Numbered from the stretch's first letter, positions 1 to 8,802 are shown. The stretch is DNA of 64,000 nucleotides from Murdochiella vaginalis (GCF_900119705.1 NZ_LT632322.1:62001-126000); one strand, 5' to 3'. Numbers and translations: made by a program. The notes: a model not told the origin generated them from the letters alone.

Positions 1-763
1 TTTCACGCCGCTTCGCAAATTCCTGATACCCGCAGGCATACGAATAGACTTTGCGGTGTTCGACCAGCAAAATGCGCTGACAGACCTGATTCAGAAAATA
101 ACGGTCATGGGAAATGAGCAAAACCGTTCCGCGAAAAGCGCCGAGCATTTGCTCCAAATACGCCGTTACCTCCATGTCCAGGTGGTTTGTGGGCTCGTCC
201 AGAAAAAGGATGTCCGGACGACCGCAAAGCATGGTGGCCAGCTCCAGCCGTGACTTTTCACCGCCGGAAAGTACATTGACCGGTGTGGAAAAGCGATCCT
301 CCTCAAAGCCCATGCCTTTCAGGATGCCGCGTATCTCGGAATCATAGGAGAGGCCGCCCTCGTCCACAAAGCGCTCCGTCAGCAGCCGATGGCGCTCCAT
401 CACGGCTTCCAATTCTTTTGGGCGATCCGCCAAGTGCCCCATTTCCCGTTCCAGCTCGCGCAATCGGGCTTCCAAAGAAAAGGCACGTGCATATCCTTTT
501 TTACACTCTTCATACAGACTGTCTTCGCTCTCAATATGCACGTTCTGCCGAAGATAGCCTATGCGCAGGTCGTCACGATGAAAAATGTGGCCCCCGTCGG
601 GCTCCAAATCGTGTACCAAAAGGCGCATAAGGGTCGTTTTGCCGGAACCGTTCACACCGACAATGCCGATTTTCTCGCCTTTTTCCACCAAAAACGAAAC
701 GTCTTCCAGAATAGAGCGTACACCGAACTGCTTATGTAATTGTTGTACGGTCAATTCCGCCAT
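1..763 (-). CDS. ABC-F family ATPase, N-terminal part (cut by window edge)
   Basis: The first 254 residues of a soluble, duplicated ABC ATPase without membrane segments are visible; the stop lies outside the window. Walker A GVNGSGKT is at about residues 36-43, the signature LSGGEKSR at 165-172, and Walker B LFLDEPTNHLD at 186-196, followed by the switch histidine in LLISHDRYF. The DEPTNHLD form and the linker-type sequence after the first cassette are typical of ABC-F proteins, which act on ribosomes as translation factors or antibiotic-protection proteins rather than as transporters. Which ABC-F subgroup it belongs to cannot be told without the second cassette. The start lies 2 nt after the rex stop, so the two genes are almost certainly co-transcribed. 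Confidence 0.9.
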   Translation of the reverse strand, partial: MAELTVQQLHKQFGVRSILEDVSFLVEKGEKIGIVGVNGSGKTTLMRLLVHDLEPDGGHIFHRDDLRIGYLRQNVHIESEDSLYEECKKGYARAFSLEARLRELEREMGHLADRPKELEAVMERHRLLTERFVDEGGLSYDSEIRGILKGMGFEEDRFSTPVNVLSGGEKSRLELATMLCGRPDILFLDEPTNHLDMEVTAYLEQMLGAFRGTVLLISHDRYFLNQVCQRILLVEHRKVYSYACGYQEFAKRRE

Positions 764-765
764 AA

Positions 766-1413
766 TTATTCCTCGAAGCCTTTATAGTCCTTCCAGTTTC
801 CCATGTAGTAGGCGAGGGTAAAGAGGCTTTCTTTCAAATAGACGTTCTCCAGCACCACCCCGTGCGGAAGATGCAAGTCGGTCTGCGCATAATTCCAGAT
901 TCCGCGCACACCCGCTTCCACGGCGCGGTCGGCCAGATCCTGCGCCACATCGCGCGGCGTCGTAATGGTCAATATATCAATTTGCCGTTCCCGAAGCACG
1001 GTTTCCATTCTTTCAATGGAATAGACCTCGGCTCCGGCAATGCACTGCCCCACGCATTCGGGACGAATATCAAAAAGCGCTTCCAACCGAAAGTGATTTT
1101 CCTTAAACAAATCGGAATTCGCGAGTGCCACACCCAGATGTCCTGCACCAGCAATGGCCACCCGATGCGGATGATCCAAGCCGATAATATGAATAATCTG
1201 CTCCCGCAGGGACTCAACGTTATAGCCGTAGCCTTGCTGACCGAAGCCGCCGAAATGATTGAGATCCTGGCGAATCTGCGAAGCGGTAAAGCCGGTGATC
1301 TCGCTTAATTTCTGAGAAGAAATGCGCTCTCTTCCCTGCTCATGAAGCGCGGTAAGATAGCGTAAATACTTTGGCAATCGCCGAATGACGGCGCTGGATA
1401 TCGCTTTTTTCAT
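766..1413 (-). CDS. rex: Redox-sensing transcriptional repressor Rex
   Basis: This 215-residue protein has the usual Rex length. An N-terminal winged-helix domain (about 1-80, with SQKLSEITG and ASQIRQDLNHFG) binds operator DNA. It is followed by an NAD(H)-binding Rossmann domain with the glycine motif GAGHLG at 89-94. Rex senses the NADH/NAD+ ratio and represses fermentation and respiration genes when NADH is low. A good Shine-Dalgarno sequence (GAGGAGG) precedes the ATG. It sits between a small membrane protein gene and an ABC-F gene, apparently in one transcript coming from cls. No clear Rex operator (TTGTGA-N6-TCACAA) was recognised next to any gene here, so its targets are not known from this window. 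Confidence 0.95.
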   Translation of the reverse strand: MKKAISSAVIRRLPKYLRYLTALHEQGRERISSQKLSEITGFTASQIRQDLNHFGGFGQQGYGYNVESLREQIIHIIGLDHPHRVAIAGAGHLGVALANSDLFKENHFRLEALFDIRPECVGQCIAGAEVYSIERMETVLRERQIDILTITTPRDVAQDLADRAVEAGVRGIWNYAQTDLHLPHGVVLENVYLKESLFTLAYYMGNWKDYKGFEE

Positions 1414-1428
1414 CCGTTCCTCCTCTGC

Positions 1429-1917
1429 TCACGTCTCATCGCTGTTAGTTTCGATATCCGCTAACGTTAGACGCGGCTTGGGGGCTTTTCGTATCCATCT
1501 TGGCCCCACCAGCATCAACAGCAGCACAAAAAGGCTCACCATCCGTGCTAAAAACCAGAACCGAAAATAGTGAGGCTCACGGAAGAGAGAAAACAGTAGG
1601 CTAGGATCCTTTGTGAAGGCCTGCCAAGCGGTAAAAACTTCCGGTACCATACTGCAAAGCAGAATCGCCTCCGCTACGCCCTGAATCACTTCGATGCCGT
1701 CCGCTTCCTTTCGCAGAAAAATCGCCACGACATGCAAGATAAGAAATAACCAAATGACCGCATTCAGTAAGTACTGAAGCGAAAGCAACACAATGGGCCA
1801 CTGTGAACTGCCCCAATGCAGAAACACGGTACCCAGAATGCCGCCAAAAAGCAGCAGACTCACAAAAAGCAAGATCGAGAGCAGCTTGCCCAGTCTTGTA
1901 GGTTCGTGTATAGACAT
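1429..1917 (-). CDS. Small integral membrane protein of unknown function
   Basis: The product is 162 residues with about four hydrophobic helices (LLSILLFVSLLLFGGILGTV, then a VLLSLQYLLNAVIWLFLILH region, a weaker one, and FLARMVSLFVLLLMLVG) and a charged C-terminal tail. The ATG at 1917 is chosen because GGGAGGA stands just upstream; an in-frame ATG 18 codons earlier has no such site. I do not recognise the family. It lies 26 nt after the cardiolipin synthase stop and 15 nt before rex, so it is probably in the same operon. A membrane role is all that the sequence supports. Confidence 0.7.
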   Translation of the reverse strand: MSIHEPTRLGKLLSILLFVSLLLFGGILGTVFLHWGSSQWPIVLLSLQYLLNAVIWLFLILHVVAIFLRKEADGIEVIQGVAEAILLCSMVPEVFTAWQAFTKDPSLLFSLFREPHYFRFWFLARMVSLFVLLLMLVGPRWIRKAPKPRLTLADIETNSDET

Positions 1918-1943
1918 GATTTTCCTCCCTCTCGGACACCCGT

Positions 1944-3401
1944 TTACAGTAAAGGCGCAAACAGCCGACAAATCGGCTCTTTGATTTTCAACATAATCCC
2001 ACGGGAATCATACTCTTCCCGTGTTAACAGCGTGCTGACTTGCATATCTTCATGAAAGGCTCGCTTGAGCGCGGCGTTGGTTTTAGGAGAATACACCAAC
2101 TCGGATGCTTCAAAGTTCAAAGAGAACGAGCGTTCGTCCACATTACAGGAACCCACCATCGAAACATAGTCGTCTATAATCATCACCTTGCTGTGCAGGA
2201 ATCCTTTCTCATACCGATATACATTCGCGCCCGCTCGGATGAGATCCCCCGCAAAGGACATTGTAGCAGGGAAAACCACCGGATGATCCGGACGATTCGG
2301 AATCATCAGATTTACTTCTACCCCCTGCTGTAAGGCCAGAACCAACGCTTCATAGATGGACTGGTCCGGAATGAAATACGGAGTCTGAATATAAATGACA
2401 TCATCCGCCGAAGCAATCATTTTGAGCATGGCTAATTTGATATTCGCCAATGGGGTATCCGGGCCGCTGAAAACCAACTGACAAAAGGCATCGCCTTTTT
2501 CACTCGGATGGGCGATCACCTCATGTTGCAAGGACTCAGGCTCGCCCATGACAAAGCTCCAATCCTGCAAAAAACGCATCTTCAAATCCGCGACGGCGGA
2601 ACCCACGATGCGCAAATGCGTATCCCGCCAATACCCGAAACGGCTGTAACGGCCGATATATTCATCGCCCACATTAAAACCGCCGATATAGGCAATCCGC
2701 TCATCAATAGTGACGATTTTTCGGTGGTTTCGATAATTCAAGTGCAAATTGATATAGCGCAAAAACGAAGGATAAAAGATGCCGATGCGTATGCCGGCTT
2801 CCTGCATCATGCGACGCATTTCTTTCGACAGGTCTCGGCCGCCGATGCCGTCGGTTAACACCCGAACATTCACCCCGCGCTGGGCGGCTCGCATCAAGGC
2901 TTCTATGACGGTCGCACCGAGATTGTCCGATTTCAAAATATAATACTGAAAATTGATTTCTTCTTTGGCTTCATCAATATCGCGAAGAAGGCGCAGGAAC
3001 TTCGTCCGTCCGTCAAAGAAGGCTTCCACTTCATTGTCGCCGGATAAATTGGTCAAACCCATGCGCACATTGAGGCGAATCAGCTCCAAATAATCCTGAT
3101 AGCGTCCCTCTTCTTCAATCGGAATATGGGTCGTCACCTCATCCCACTTGATCAAGGCATGTTGTAATACGTCCACGTCCAACGATTCTTTTTGATGAAA
3201 CAGTTTGCGGCGTCGCGTATCCCTTCCCATCAGCAAGTATGGAATAAATCCGATGAGGGGAAAAATCGCAATCATCATCACCCAGAGCATCGTGGAACGC
3301 GCCGGGCGACGACGATTGGCATATACGATGATCAACGCTAACACGATGTTGATCCACCATGAATTTTGCATAATCAAATTGAAGAGTATGCCGATATCCA
3401 T
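1944..3401 (-). CDS. cls: Cardiolipin synthase (phospholipase D superfamily)
   Basis: This 485-residue protein has the standard bacterial ClsA layout. Two N-terminal membrane helices (about 5-27 and 37-57) are followed by two phospholipase D domains. Each carries an HKD motif: H226-x-K228-x4-D233 (in HRKIVTID) and H403-x-K405-x4-D410 (in HSKVMIID). The enzyme joins two phosphatidylglycerols into cardiolipin plus glycerol at the cytoplasmic membrane. The Shine-Dalgarno is modest (GGGAA) but the N-terminus matches the family. It starts the short transcript cls - membrane protein - rex - ABC-F, about 80 nt after typA. Which of several possible Cls paralogues it is cannot be decided here. Confidence 0.93.
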   Translation of the reverse strand: MDIGILFNLIMQNSWWINIVLALIIVYANRRRPARSTMLWVMMIAIFPLIGFIPYLLMGRDTRRRKLFHQKESLDVDVLQHALIKWDEVTTHIPIEEEGRYQDYLELIRLNVRMGLTNLSGDNEVEAFFDGRTKFLRLLRDIDEAKEEINFQYYILKSDNLGATVIEALMRAAQRGVNVRVLTDGIGGRDLSKEMRRMMQEAGIRIGIFYPSFLRYINLHLNYRNHRKIVTIDERIAYIGGFNVGDEYIGRYSRFGYWRDTHLRIVGSAVADLKMRFLQDWSFVMGEPESLQHEVIAHPSEKGDAFCQLVFSGPDTPLANIKLAMLKMIASADDVIYIQTPYFIPDQSIYEALVLALQQGVEVNLMIPNRPDHPVVFPATMSFAGDLIRAGANVYRYEKGFLHSKVMIIDDYVSMVGSCNVDERSFSLNFEASELVYSPKTNAALKRAFHEDMQVSTLLTREEYDSRGIMLKIKEPICRLFAPLL

Positions 3402-3482
3402 TGCTTTCCCATTCTACTTCTGAGCGCCCTGCATTTCTGTTCTTGCGGCGTTCGTGGATCGTTCTTTGTCGAACCGAATCCT

Positions 3483-5342
3483 TTACTTCTTATATTTCGC
3501 AGCTTTATAGCGTGCCTGTCCGCTCAGTACCGCCTTACGCATGCGATAGGCAGCCGGTGTCACTTCGATGCGCTCATCGGTCTCAATAAATTCCATCATC
3601 TGTTCCAGGCTGAGACGATTCGGTGTGACGAGCTTTAACGCGTCATCCGACGCCGCCGAGCGAATGTTGGTAAGCGCCTTCTTTTTGCAAACATTCACTT
3701 CCAAATCTTCTCCTTTCGGATTCGAACCGATGATTTCCCCTTCATAGACCTCTTCCCCCGGGCCGATAAAGAGCGCCCCGCGCTGCTGCGCTGCGAAAAG
3801 GCCGTAGGTGGTTGTGGTGCCCGTCTCGTATACAACAAGCGAGCCGACCGCACGCGTCGGAATTTCTCCCTTATATGGCTCGTACCCGGCGAATTCGTTA
3901 TTGAGCACGCCCGTACCGCGGGTATCCGTCATCAACTGTTGGCGATATCCGATGAGTCCGCGCGCCGGAATCCGGAATACCAAGCGGGTAAAGCCGGACG
4001 GCGACGTCTTCATCTCCTGCAATTCTCCTTTGCGCTGCCCCAAGGCCTGAATCACCGCACCGGAATAGTCTTGATCCACATCCACCGTTGCCTCTTCCAT
4101 CGGCTCGAGGCGATGTCCTGCCTCATCCTGACGATAGAGAACCTCCGGCTTGGAGACCATAAACTCATAGCCCTCGCGACGCATCTTTTCAATGAGCACG
4201 GACAAATGCAATTCGCCGCGGCCACTGACGAAAAAGGTGTCGGTGGAGTCACCCGGATGCATCCGTAGGCTGACATCCGTGTGCAATTCTTTTTCCAGGC
4301 GCGCACGCAAATGGCGTGATGTCACAAATTGTCCGCTGCGCCCGGCGAAGGGCGAGTCATTTACGGAAAAGGTCATCTGCAGCGTCGGCTCGGAAATCTT
4401 CACAAAAGGTAAGGGTGTCACGTCTTCCGGAGCGCAGAGCGTATCGCCCACTTCAATGCCTTCCACGCCGGATACGGCAACAATCGAGCCTACGCCCGAT
4501 TCCGTCACGGGGACACGCTTGAGCCCGTCAAATTCAAAAATAGTGGTCACGCGGATTTTCATCTGCTTCTCGGGAGCATTGTAATTAGCGATCACCGCCT
4601 CATCGTTGACATGAACAACCCCCTGCTCCACCTTGCCAATGCCGATTCGTCCGACATAGTCGTTGTAATCGGCGGTGGAAATGAGCAGTTTAAACGGAGC
4701 CTTTTCGTCGCCGCTTGGGGCCGGAATCGTGTTGACGATGCAATCCAACAGTGGACGCATGTCTTCACCGACGGCTTCCTCGTTTTTATCCTGTGCTTTC
4801 TGCCACGTCGGTTCGTCTACCGCCCAGCCATTTTTGGCGGACGCAAAGACCACGGGGCTATCCAGATAAGACAGCGGCGCATCAATCGACAGGAAAAGGT
4901 CATAGATTTCTTCGCGCACTTCCGCAATACGAGCGTCCGGCCGATCCGCCTTGTTGATGCAGAGAATCGCCGGAAGCGAGAGTTCAATGGCCTTACGCAG
5001 CACGAACTTCGTCTGCGGCATCGGTCCCTCAAAGGCGTCCACCACTAAGATGACGCCATCGCACATCTTGAGTACTCGTTCCACCTCTCCGCCGAAATCG
5101 GCATGCCCCGGTGTGTCGATAATGTTGATCTTTGTGCCGTTATAATGAACGGCGGTGTTCTTGGAGAGAATGGTGATGCCGCGTTCGCGTTCCAGGTCGC
5201 CGGAATCCATCACGCGCTCCATCACGTCTTGATTTTTTCGTATCGTTCCGCTGGTGCGCAACAGCGCATCCACCAGCGTCGTTTTACCATGGTCAACGTG
5301 CGCCACAATGGCGACGTTTCGTATTTTTTGCCTATCTTGCAT
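3483..5342 (-). CDS. typA: Ribosome-associated GTPase TypA/BipA
   Basis: The 619-residue protein has the full TypA/BipA architecture. The N-terminal GTPase domain has G1 AHVDHGKT (14-21), DTPGHADF and the NKAD specificity motif. A beta-barrel, an EF-G-like domain and the characteristic BipA C-terminal domain (with RGLIGYR and GTGVLNNEF) follow. BipA acts in 50S ribosome assembly and stress adaptation. AAGGAGTG precedes the ATG. A hairpin terminator (5399-5424) separates it from the upstream anti-sigma gene, so it should have its own promoter in the 58 nt between, where no strong -35/-10 pair was seen. Confidence 0.97.
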   Translation of the reverse strand: MQDRQKIRNVAIVAHVDHGKTTLVDALLRTSGTIRKNQDVMERVMDSGDLERERGITILSKNTAVHYNGTKINIIDTPGHADFGGEVERVLKMCDGVILVVDAFEGPMPQTKFVLRKAIELSLPAILCINKADRPDARIAEVREEIYDLFLSIDAPLSYLDSPVVFASAKNGWAVDEPTWQKAQDKNEEAVGEDMRPLLDCIVNTIPAPSGDEKAPFKLLISTADYNDYVGRIGIGKVEQGVVHVNDEAVIANYNAPEKQMKIRVTTIFEFDGLKRVPVTESGVGSIVAVSGVEGIEVGDTLCAPEDVTPLPFVKISEPTLQMTFSVNDSPFAGRSGQFVTSRHLRARLEKELHTDVSLRMHPGDSTDTFFVSGRGELHLSVLIEKMRREGYEFMVSKPEVLYRQDEAGHRLEPMEEATVDVDQDYSGAVIQALGQRKGELQEMKTSPSGFTRLVFRIPARGLIGYRQQLMTDTRGTGVLNNEFAGYEPYKGEIPTRAVGSLVVYETGTTTTYGLFAAQQRGALFIGPGEEVYEGEIIGSNPKGEDLEVNVCKKKALTNIRSAASDDALKLVTPNRLSLEQMMEFIETDERIEVTPAAYRMRKAVLSGQARYKAAKYKK

Positions 5343-5398
5343 TCCACACTCCTTTAATCACAATCGCCATTATTTTAACACATGGACTCGGATACCAT

Positions 5399-5424
5399 AA
5401 AAAAATCAGGGGCATGCCCTGATT
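5399..5424 (-). terminator. Rho-independent terminator after the anti-sigma gene
   Basis: Read on the minus strand, AATCAGGG and CCCTGATT form an 8-bp stem around a 5-nt loop, followed directly by a run of seven T. It sits 57 nt after the stop of the RsbW-like gene and before typA. Confidence 0.85.
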
Positions 5425-5481
5425 GCGTGTCCTATTCGTGATTTCCTTTTAATGCTTCTTAAGACTTCTTAAGACTTAGCT

Positions 5482-5895
5482 TCACCATTTCGGCGAAAAG
5501 CGCCTTGTACGGCGCAATACGCAATGCACTTCGTTCTGCTTCACGTCCATTTCATCCACCAGCTTCGCAACGATGCGTAGCCCGCGCCCGCCGCAATCCA
5601 GATGATTCTGTGCGTTGTTTTCCAAATTCAGCTCAAAGCCGCTGCCTTCATCACGCACGCGGATGTGAATCAGCGTGTCGGTGACAGTAAGACGTAAATG
5701 TACGCGCTTTCCATGATCGTTGCGGTTACCGTGCTCGCAGCCGTTAATCATAAGTTCGCTGAGGATCAGGCGCAGATCCATCAGTTGTTCACTGTCCAAC
5801 GCACACTGTTCTTGCATTTTCGCAATTTGTTCATGAACGGCCGCGCATACCGAAGCGATTTCGCTCGGTACGGCACAAGAATAATCATACGTCAC
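5482..5895 (-). CDS. RsbW/SpoIIAB-like anti-sigma factor, serine kinase family
   Basis: The product is 137 residues, a single GHKL/HATPase_c domain. The N-box ELMINGCEHGN, the G1 box DEGSGF and the G2 region GGRGLRIVAKLVDEMD are in order. Such stand-alone ATPase domains bind sigma factors or phosphorylate anti-sigma antagonists. I chose a GTG start at 5895 because AAGGAGG lies 5 nt before it; the open frame extends upstream without family similarity. No sigma factor or STAS antagonist gene lies next to it, which is unusual because rsbV-rsbW-sigB or spoIIA partners are normally adjacent. Its target cannot be named. Confidence 0.85.
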   Translation of the reverse strand: MTYDYSCAVPSEIASVCAAVHEQIAKMQEQCALDSEQLMDLRLILSELMINGCEHGNRNDHGKRVHLRLTVTDTLIHIRVRDEGSGFELNLENNAQNHLDCGGRGLRIVAKLVDEMDVKQNEVHCVLRRTRRFSPKW

Positions 5896-6221
5896 GAAAC
5901 CCTCCTTTCGCGCTCGTTCGTTCGGAAAGGGATCGTAAGCCTGGCGCCCCTCAGTTGCGTCTTGCCCGTCTCTCTTTCCTTTCATCCGCCCTTTACATAC
6001 CCCAACAAGGGCAATCGTAACGATTCCGCCGAAGGCAGTGTTCCCATGCCACGTTTGAAACTGCGCATTTTCTATTCTCCATCCTGTCCGTGACTTTCTT
6101 GATTGCAAGGACCCGCTTATGTGGGAAAGTGGTTTAAAAAAAAGGAAACATGGTATACATAGGGTAGCGCTTCGTGCAAGTGCGACGAATTGAACGAAAT
6201 AAATATGATGGAGGAAACAAC
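5896..6221. other. Divergent intergenic region, anti-sigma gene / rubredoxin
   Basis: About 326 bp between two divergently transcribed genes. It should hold promoters for both. The only recognisable signal is a TGG-TATACAT extended -10-like sequence at 6151-6160 reading toward rubredoxin, without a convincing -35. Open frames here show no family similarity and I consider it non-coding. Confidence 0.5.
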
Positions 6222-6386
6222 ATGAAAAAATACGAATGCACCGCTTGTGGGCACATTTACGATCCGGCAATCGGCGATCCCGAAAACGGAATCAAGCCGG
6301 GCACAGCCTTTGAAGATTTGCCGGAAGATTGGGTATGCCCCGTCTGTGGTGTTGGCAAAGATGAATTTGAACCGGTTAATGAATAA
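6222..6386 (+). CDS. Rubredoxin
   Basis: This 54-residue protein has the canonical iron site: Cys6-x2-Cys9 (CTAC) and Cys39-x2-Cys42 (CPVC), with the conserved YDP, GIKPGT and FEDLPEDW segments. It is a small cytoplasmic one-electron carrier, in anaerobes commonly feeding rubrerythrin, superoxide reductase or oxygen-reducing flavoproteins. The start at 6222 follows a GGAGG and gives the normal length; the open frame extends 16 codons upstream without family support. It stands alone between a divergent gene and a strong hairpin terminator, so the partner enzyme is elsewhere. Confidence 0.97.
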   Translation: MKKYECTACGHIYDPAIGDPENGIKPGTAFEDLPEDWVCPVCGVGKDEFEPVNE

Positions 6387-6440
6387 GCACCGTAGCCGAT
6401 GAAGAAGCGCTTTTCTCCGGAAAGAGGGACCCCGGGACGG

Positions 6441-6534
6441 GGCTCTCTGAAAAGGGGATGTGCTCTCTAAAAAGTGGACTCTGCAAAAAACGAGAAGTGC
6501 TCTCTGAAAACGAGGACTCTACGAAAAGGGAGAT
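6441..6534. repeat. Short degenerate tandem repeat, about 19 bp, alternating units
   Basis: Five units with a period of about 19 bp. Units of the form GTGCTCTCTGAAAACGAGG alternate with units of the form ACTCTACGAAAAGGGAGAT, giving a dimer of about 38 bp. It lies between rubredoxin and the hairpin terminator at the 3' end of the orphan nuclease gene. No coding potential was seen. Confidence 0.6.
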
Positions 6535-6558
6535 CGCATGAATCGGCACTTCCGTCAA

Positions 6559-6607
6559 AAAGAAAGGGCGACATCCGAACGCATCGTTCGGATGTCGCCC
6601 TTTCTTT
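6559..6607. terminator. Bidirectional hairpin terminator, perfect 23-bp stem
   Basis: Positions 6559-6581 and 6585-6607 are perfect reverse complements around a 3-nt loop. The arms begin with AAAGAAAGGG and end with CCCTTTCTTT, so each strand has a T-rich 3' side. It lies between the convergent rubredoxin and nuclease genes and can serve both. The stem is unusually long for a terminator. Confidence 0.8.
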
Positions 6608-6626
6608 GTTTGCTCTCCTCTTGCTT

Positions 6627-7436
6627 TTATCTAGCGCAAAGTCGTAGTTCAAAACGGTCAATGAGCGCTTGTACACGTCGCATATCCAAAACAAGCGGAT
6701 CCCCTTCATACGTGGTGATGAGCTGTTTTCCAAGAAAAATACCATGTTCCTCGTACAAGCGTATTTTCTTCACGGCGTTAACAGCATACGTGGAAAGGTC
6801 CATCCGTCCAAAATGTTCCCAATAGATTTCTTGCTTTCGCCGTGGATGAAAAAAAGTGAAATCCGGGTAGTATACCGTGGTATCCGAAAGTTGTAGTGGA
6901 CACTCGTATTTGTAAAAGATACCTTGCGAAAGAAAAAAATCTGCTAAAATTTTCTCCGATTTTGAACGAACTCGTTCCTGAAGATTTGTAACGATTTCCG
7001 TCGGATCTCCCTCCCGAAACGGTAATCCTTCATAGCTTTGTTGTTTCCAGGCATCAAATTTCTGCTCTCCCGTTTTTTGCACAGGCACAACGAGCTCCTT
7101 TCGCAAGGGATGCAAGTCAAGATACACTTGATCCACCGCTTGGTCGATTTCTACGACGGATAAAGGTAACTGTTCTGCCAAGCTCGCTAGTCGCCGCGCG
7201 ACCTTTTTGTTGTAGCTGATTTGTGCAAGGGTTTTTGCGCAATCCAGCTGTGATTTTTGAATATAACTACGTTGAATCCTACCGTTTTGGTTGGTGCGCC
7301 AAAAGTACTCCGGTGTCTTTCCGTTAGTTTTAATTTCCAGCCGTCCTTCCACATACTCCGGCTGAAGCACACGTAAACAAGCGCTGAGCTGTTTTAACTT
7401 TGTCCTCGCTTCCACGATATCCTTTTTCCCTGTCAT
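6627..7436 (-). CDS. Orphan PD-(D/E)XK-like nuclease, copy 1
   Basis: The product is 269 residues and I know no gene name for it. The C-terminal half has the layout of a restriction-endonuclease-like fold: RSKSEKILAD with Glu161 on a helix, YKYECPL, YYPDF with Asp192, and EIYWEHFG with Glu203/Glu207. The N-terminal half has RLEIK-like strands and a basic segment containing SYNKKVARRL. A paralogue of identical length lies at 61806-62615, similar along the whole protein and nearly identical in these motifs. There is no methyltransferase, helicase or toxin partner beside it. GGAGGT precedes the ATG. Upstream is a 1-kb hairpin-repeat array. Nuclease activity is inferred from motif order only. Confidence 0.75.
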   Translation of the reverse strand: MTGKKDIVEARTKLKQLSACLRVLQPEYVEGRLEIKTNGKTPEYFWRTNQNGRIQRSYIQKSQLDCAKTLAQISYNKKVARRLASLAEQLPLSVVEIDQAVDQVYLDLHPLRKELVVPVQKTGEQKFDAWKQQSYEGLPFREGDPTEIVTNLQERVRSKSEKILADFFLSQGIFYKYECPLQLSDTTVYYPDFTFFHPRRKQEIYWEHFGRMDLSTYAVNAVKKIRLYEEHGIFLGKQLITTYEGDPLVLDMRRVQALIDRFELRLCAR

Positions 7437-7702
7437 GCTTGACCTCCAATTCCTCTAGGAACCTCGGATTCTCCGGTTTCAGTTTATTCTCTCACGTGTC
7501 GTGTCTCGCTCGCATTTCCATTTGATCTCATCTCGTCCCACAGCTTTTTCAGTTCTAGCCCCAGGCTTTTTCGGCACTCTTCAGCGCATGTGCTGTAGAA
7601 GCTGTATTTTCAGAGAAAGCCTCGCGGCGATGAATCTATCTATGAAGGTTCCGTCCTATGAAGATGCCGCCATCTGGAACTCGCAATGCCAACGAACGCC
7701 AT
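7437..7702. other. Leader region between orphan nuclease 1 and its repeat array
   Basis: About 266 bp upstream of the nuclease start. Apart from the ribosome-binding site (GGAGGTC, 5 nt before the ATG) I see no strong promoter, gene or terminator. A possible AT-rich -10 (GAATAAACT on the minus strand, near 7485) lacks a clear -35. Confidence 0.4.
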
Positions 7703-8738
7703 ACCCCTGACGTAGGCGTAATACGGGAACGTCGTCAGGGGCGAGACCCCTGATGAAGACGTAATATTGAACGTTAACAGGGGCCGATCACCCCTGATAA
7801 ATGACTGAAATGGAAAGTCGTCAGGGGCGACGACCCTGACAAAGGCGTAATGCGGAAAGTCGTCAGGGGCGACGATCCTGACAAAGGCGTAATTTCCGAA
7901 CGTTAACAGGGTCCGATCGACCCTGACGAATAGCCGAAATAGAAGGTCGTCAGGGGCGGTGGCCCTGACGAATGACCGAAATAGAACATCGTCAGGGGCG
8001 GCGACCCTGATAAAGACGTCATTCCAAACATTAACAGGGCTCGATCGACCCCGATGAATGTCCGAATTAGAAGGTCGTCAGGGGTGGTGGCCCTGACGAA
8101 TGGCCAAAATAGAACATCGTCAGGAGCGGCGGCCCTGACAAAGATGTAATACGGAGCGTTGTCAGGGTCTCATCGGCCCTGATAAAGGTCCAAAATAGAA
8201 AGTCGTCAGGGGCGGTGGCCCTGACAAAGGCGCAATACGGAAAGTTAACAGGGGCGACGACCCTGATAGAAACGTAATATTAAGGATCGTCAGGGGTGGC
8301 GGCCCTGACATAAGCATAATATCGAACGTTGTCAGGGACAGATCAACCCTGACAAATGACGAAAATGGAACATTGTCAGGGGCAGCGGCCCTGATAAAAG
8401 CAAAATATCGAATGTTGTCAGGGTTAGATCAGCCCTGATAAACCACGAAAATAGGACATCGTCAGGTCGACGACCCTGATAAAGGCGTAATATGGAAAGT
8501 TATCAGGGGCGGCGACCCTGATAAAGACGTCATTCCAAACATTAACAGGGCTCGATCGACCCTGATGAATGACTAAAATATAACATCGTCAGAGGCAGCG
8601 ACCCTGACAAAGGTGTAATTTCAAACGTTGACAGGACCCGGTCGACCCTGATGAATGACCAAAATAGAACATCGTCAGGGACAGCGTCCCTGACGATGGC
8701 ATAATACGGAAATTTATCAGGGCCCGACGCCCCTGACA
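7703..8738. repeat. Tandem array of about 24 imperfect hairpins, 42.7-bp period
   Basis: Each unit holds an imperfect palindrome of the type GTCAGGG...CCCTGAC (7-9 nt loop) and a linker of about 20 nt. Counting TCAGGG starts from 7735 (unit 1) to 8717 (unit 24) gives a period of 42.7 bp; a half unit precedes at 7703. Two hairpin versions (CGTCAGGGGCGGCGACCCTGA and one with TTAACAGGG and a central CGATCG) and two linker versions (AAAGGCGTAATACGGAA; GAATGACCGAAATAGAA) recur. A 60-nt exact copy at 7992-8051 and 8503-8562 shows a duplication of 12 units (511 bp). The period is not a multiple of three and frames are not conserved, so it is non-coding. It lies upstream of nuclease 1 and downstream of the VTT gene. 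Confidence 0.92.
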
Positions 8739-8802
8739 AAAGCTTGAAACCAGGGCCTAAGCCCCCCCCGCCACCAAACAGAGCAGGCTGCGGCAGACCC
8801 GC

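Noticed and set aside
5896-6270. N-terminal extension of the RsbW-like protein
   Set aside because: Although open, it includes hydrophobic and Arg-rich nonsense sequence and the GTG at 5895 has a near-perfect ribosome-binding site.
7703-8738. CRISPR array
   Set aside because: Period is in range, but the repeats are degenerate and palindromic units alternate in type, the intervening linkers are themselves repeated, and no cas genes are nearby.
8542-8739. Small minus-strand open frame in the repeat array
   Set aside because: It crosses several repeat units whose period is not a multiple of three, has no ribosome-binding site and no family resemblance.
8761-8768. Run of eight C as a phase-variable tract
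   Set aside because: It lies in an intergenic region after the VTT gene stop, not in a coding frame or between -35 and -10.
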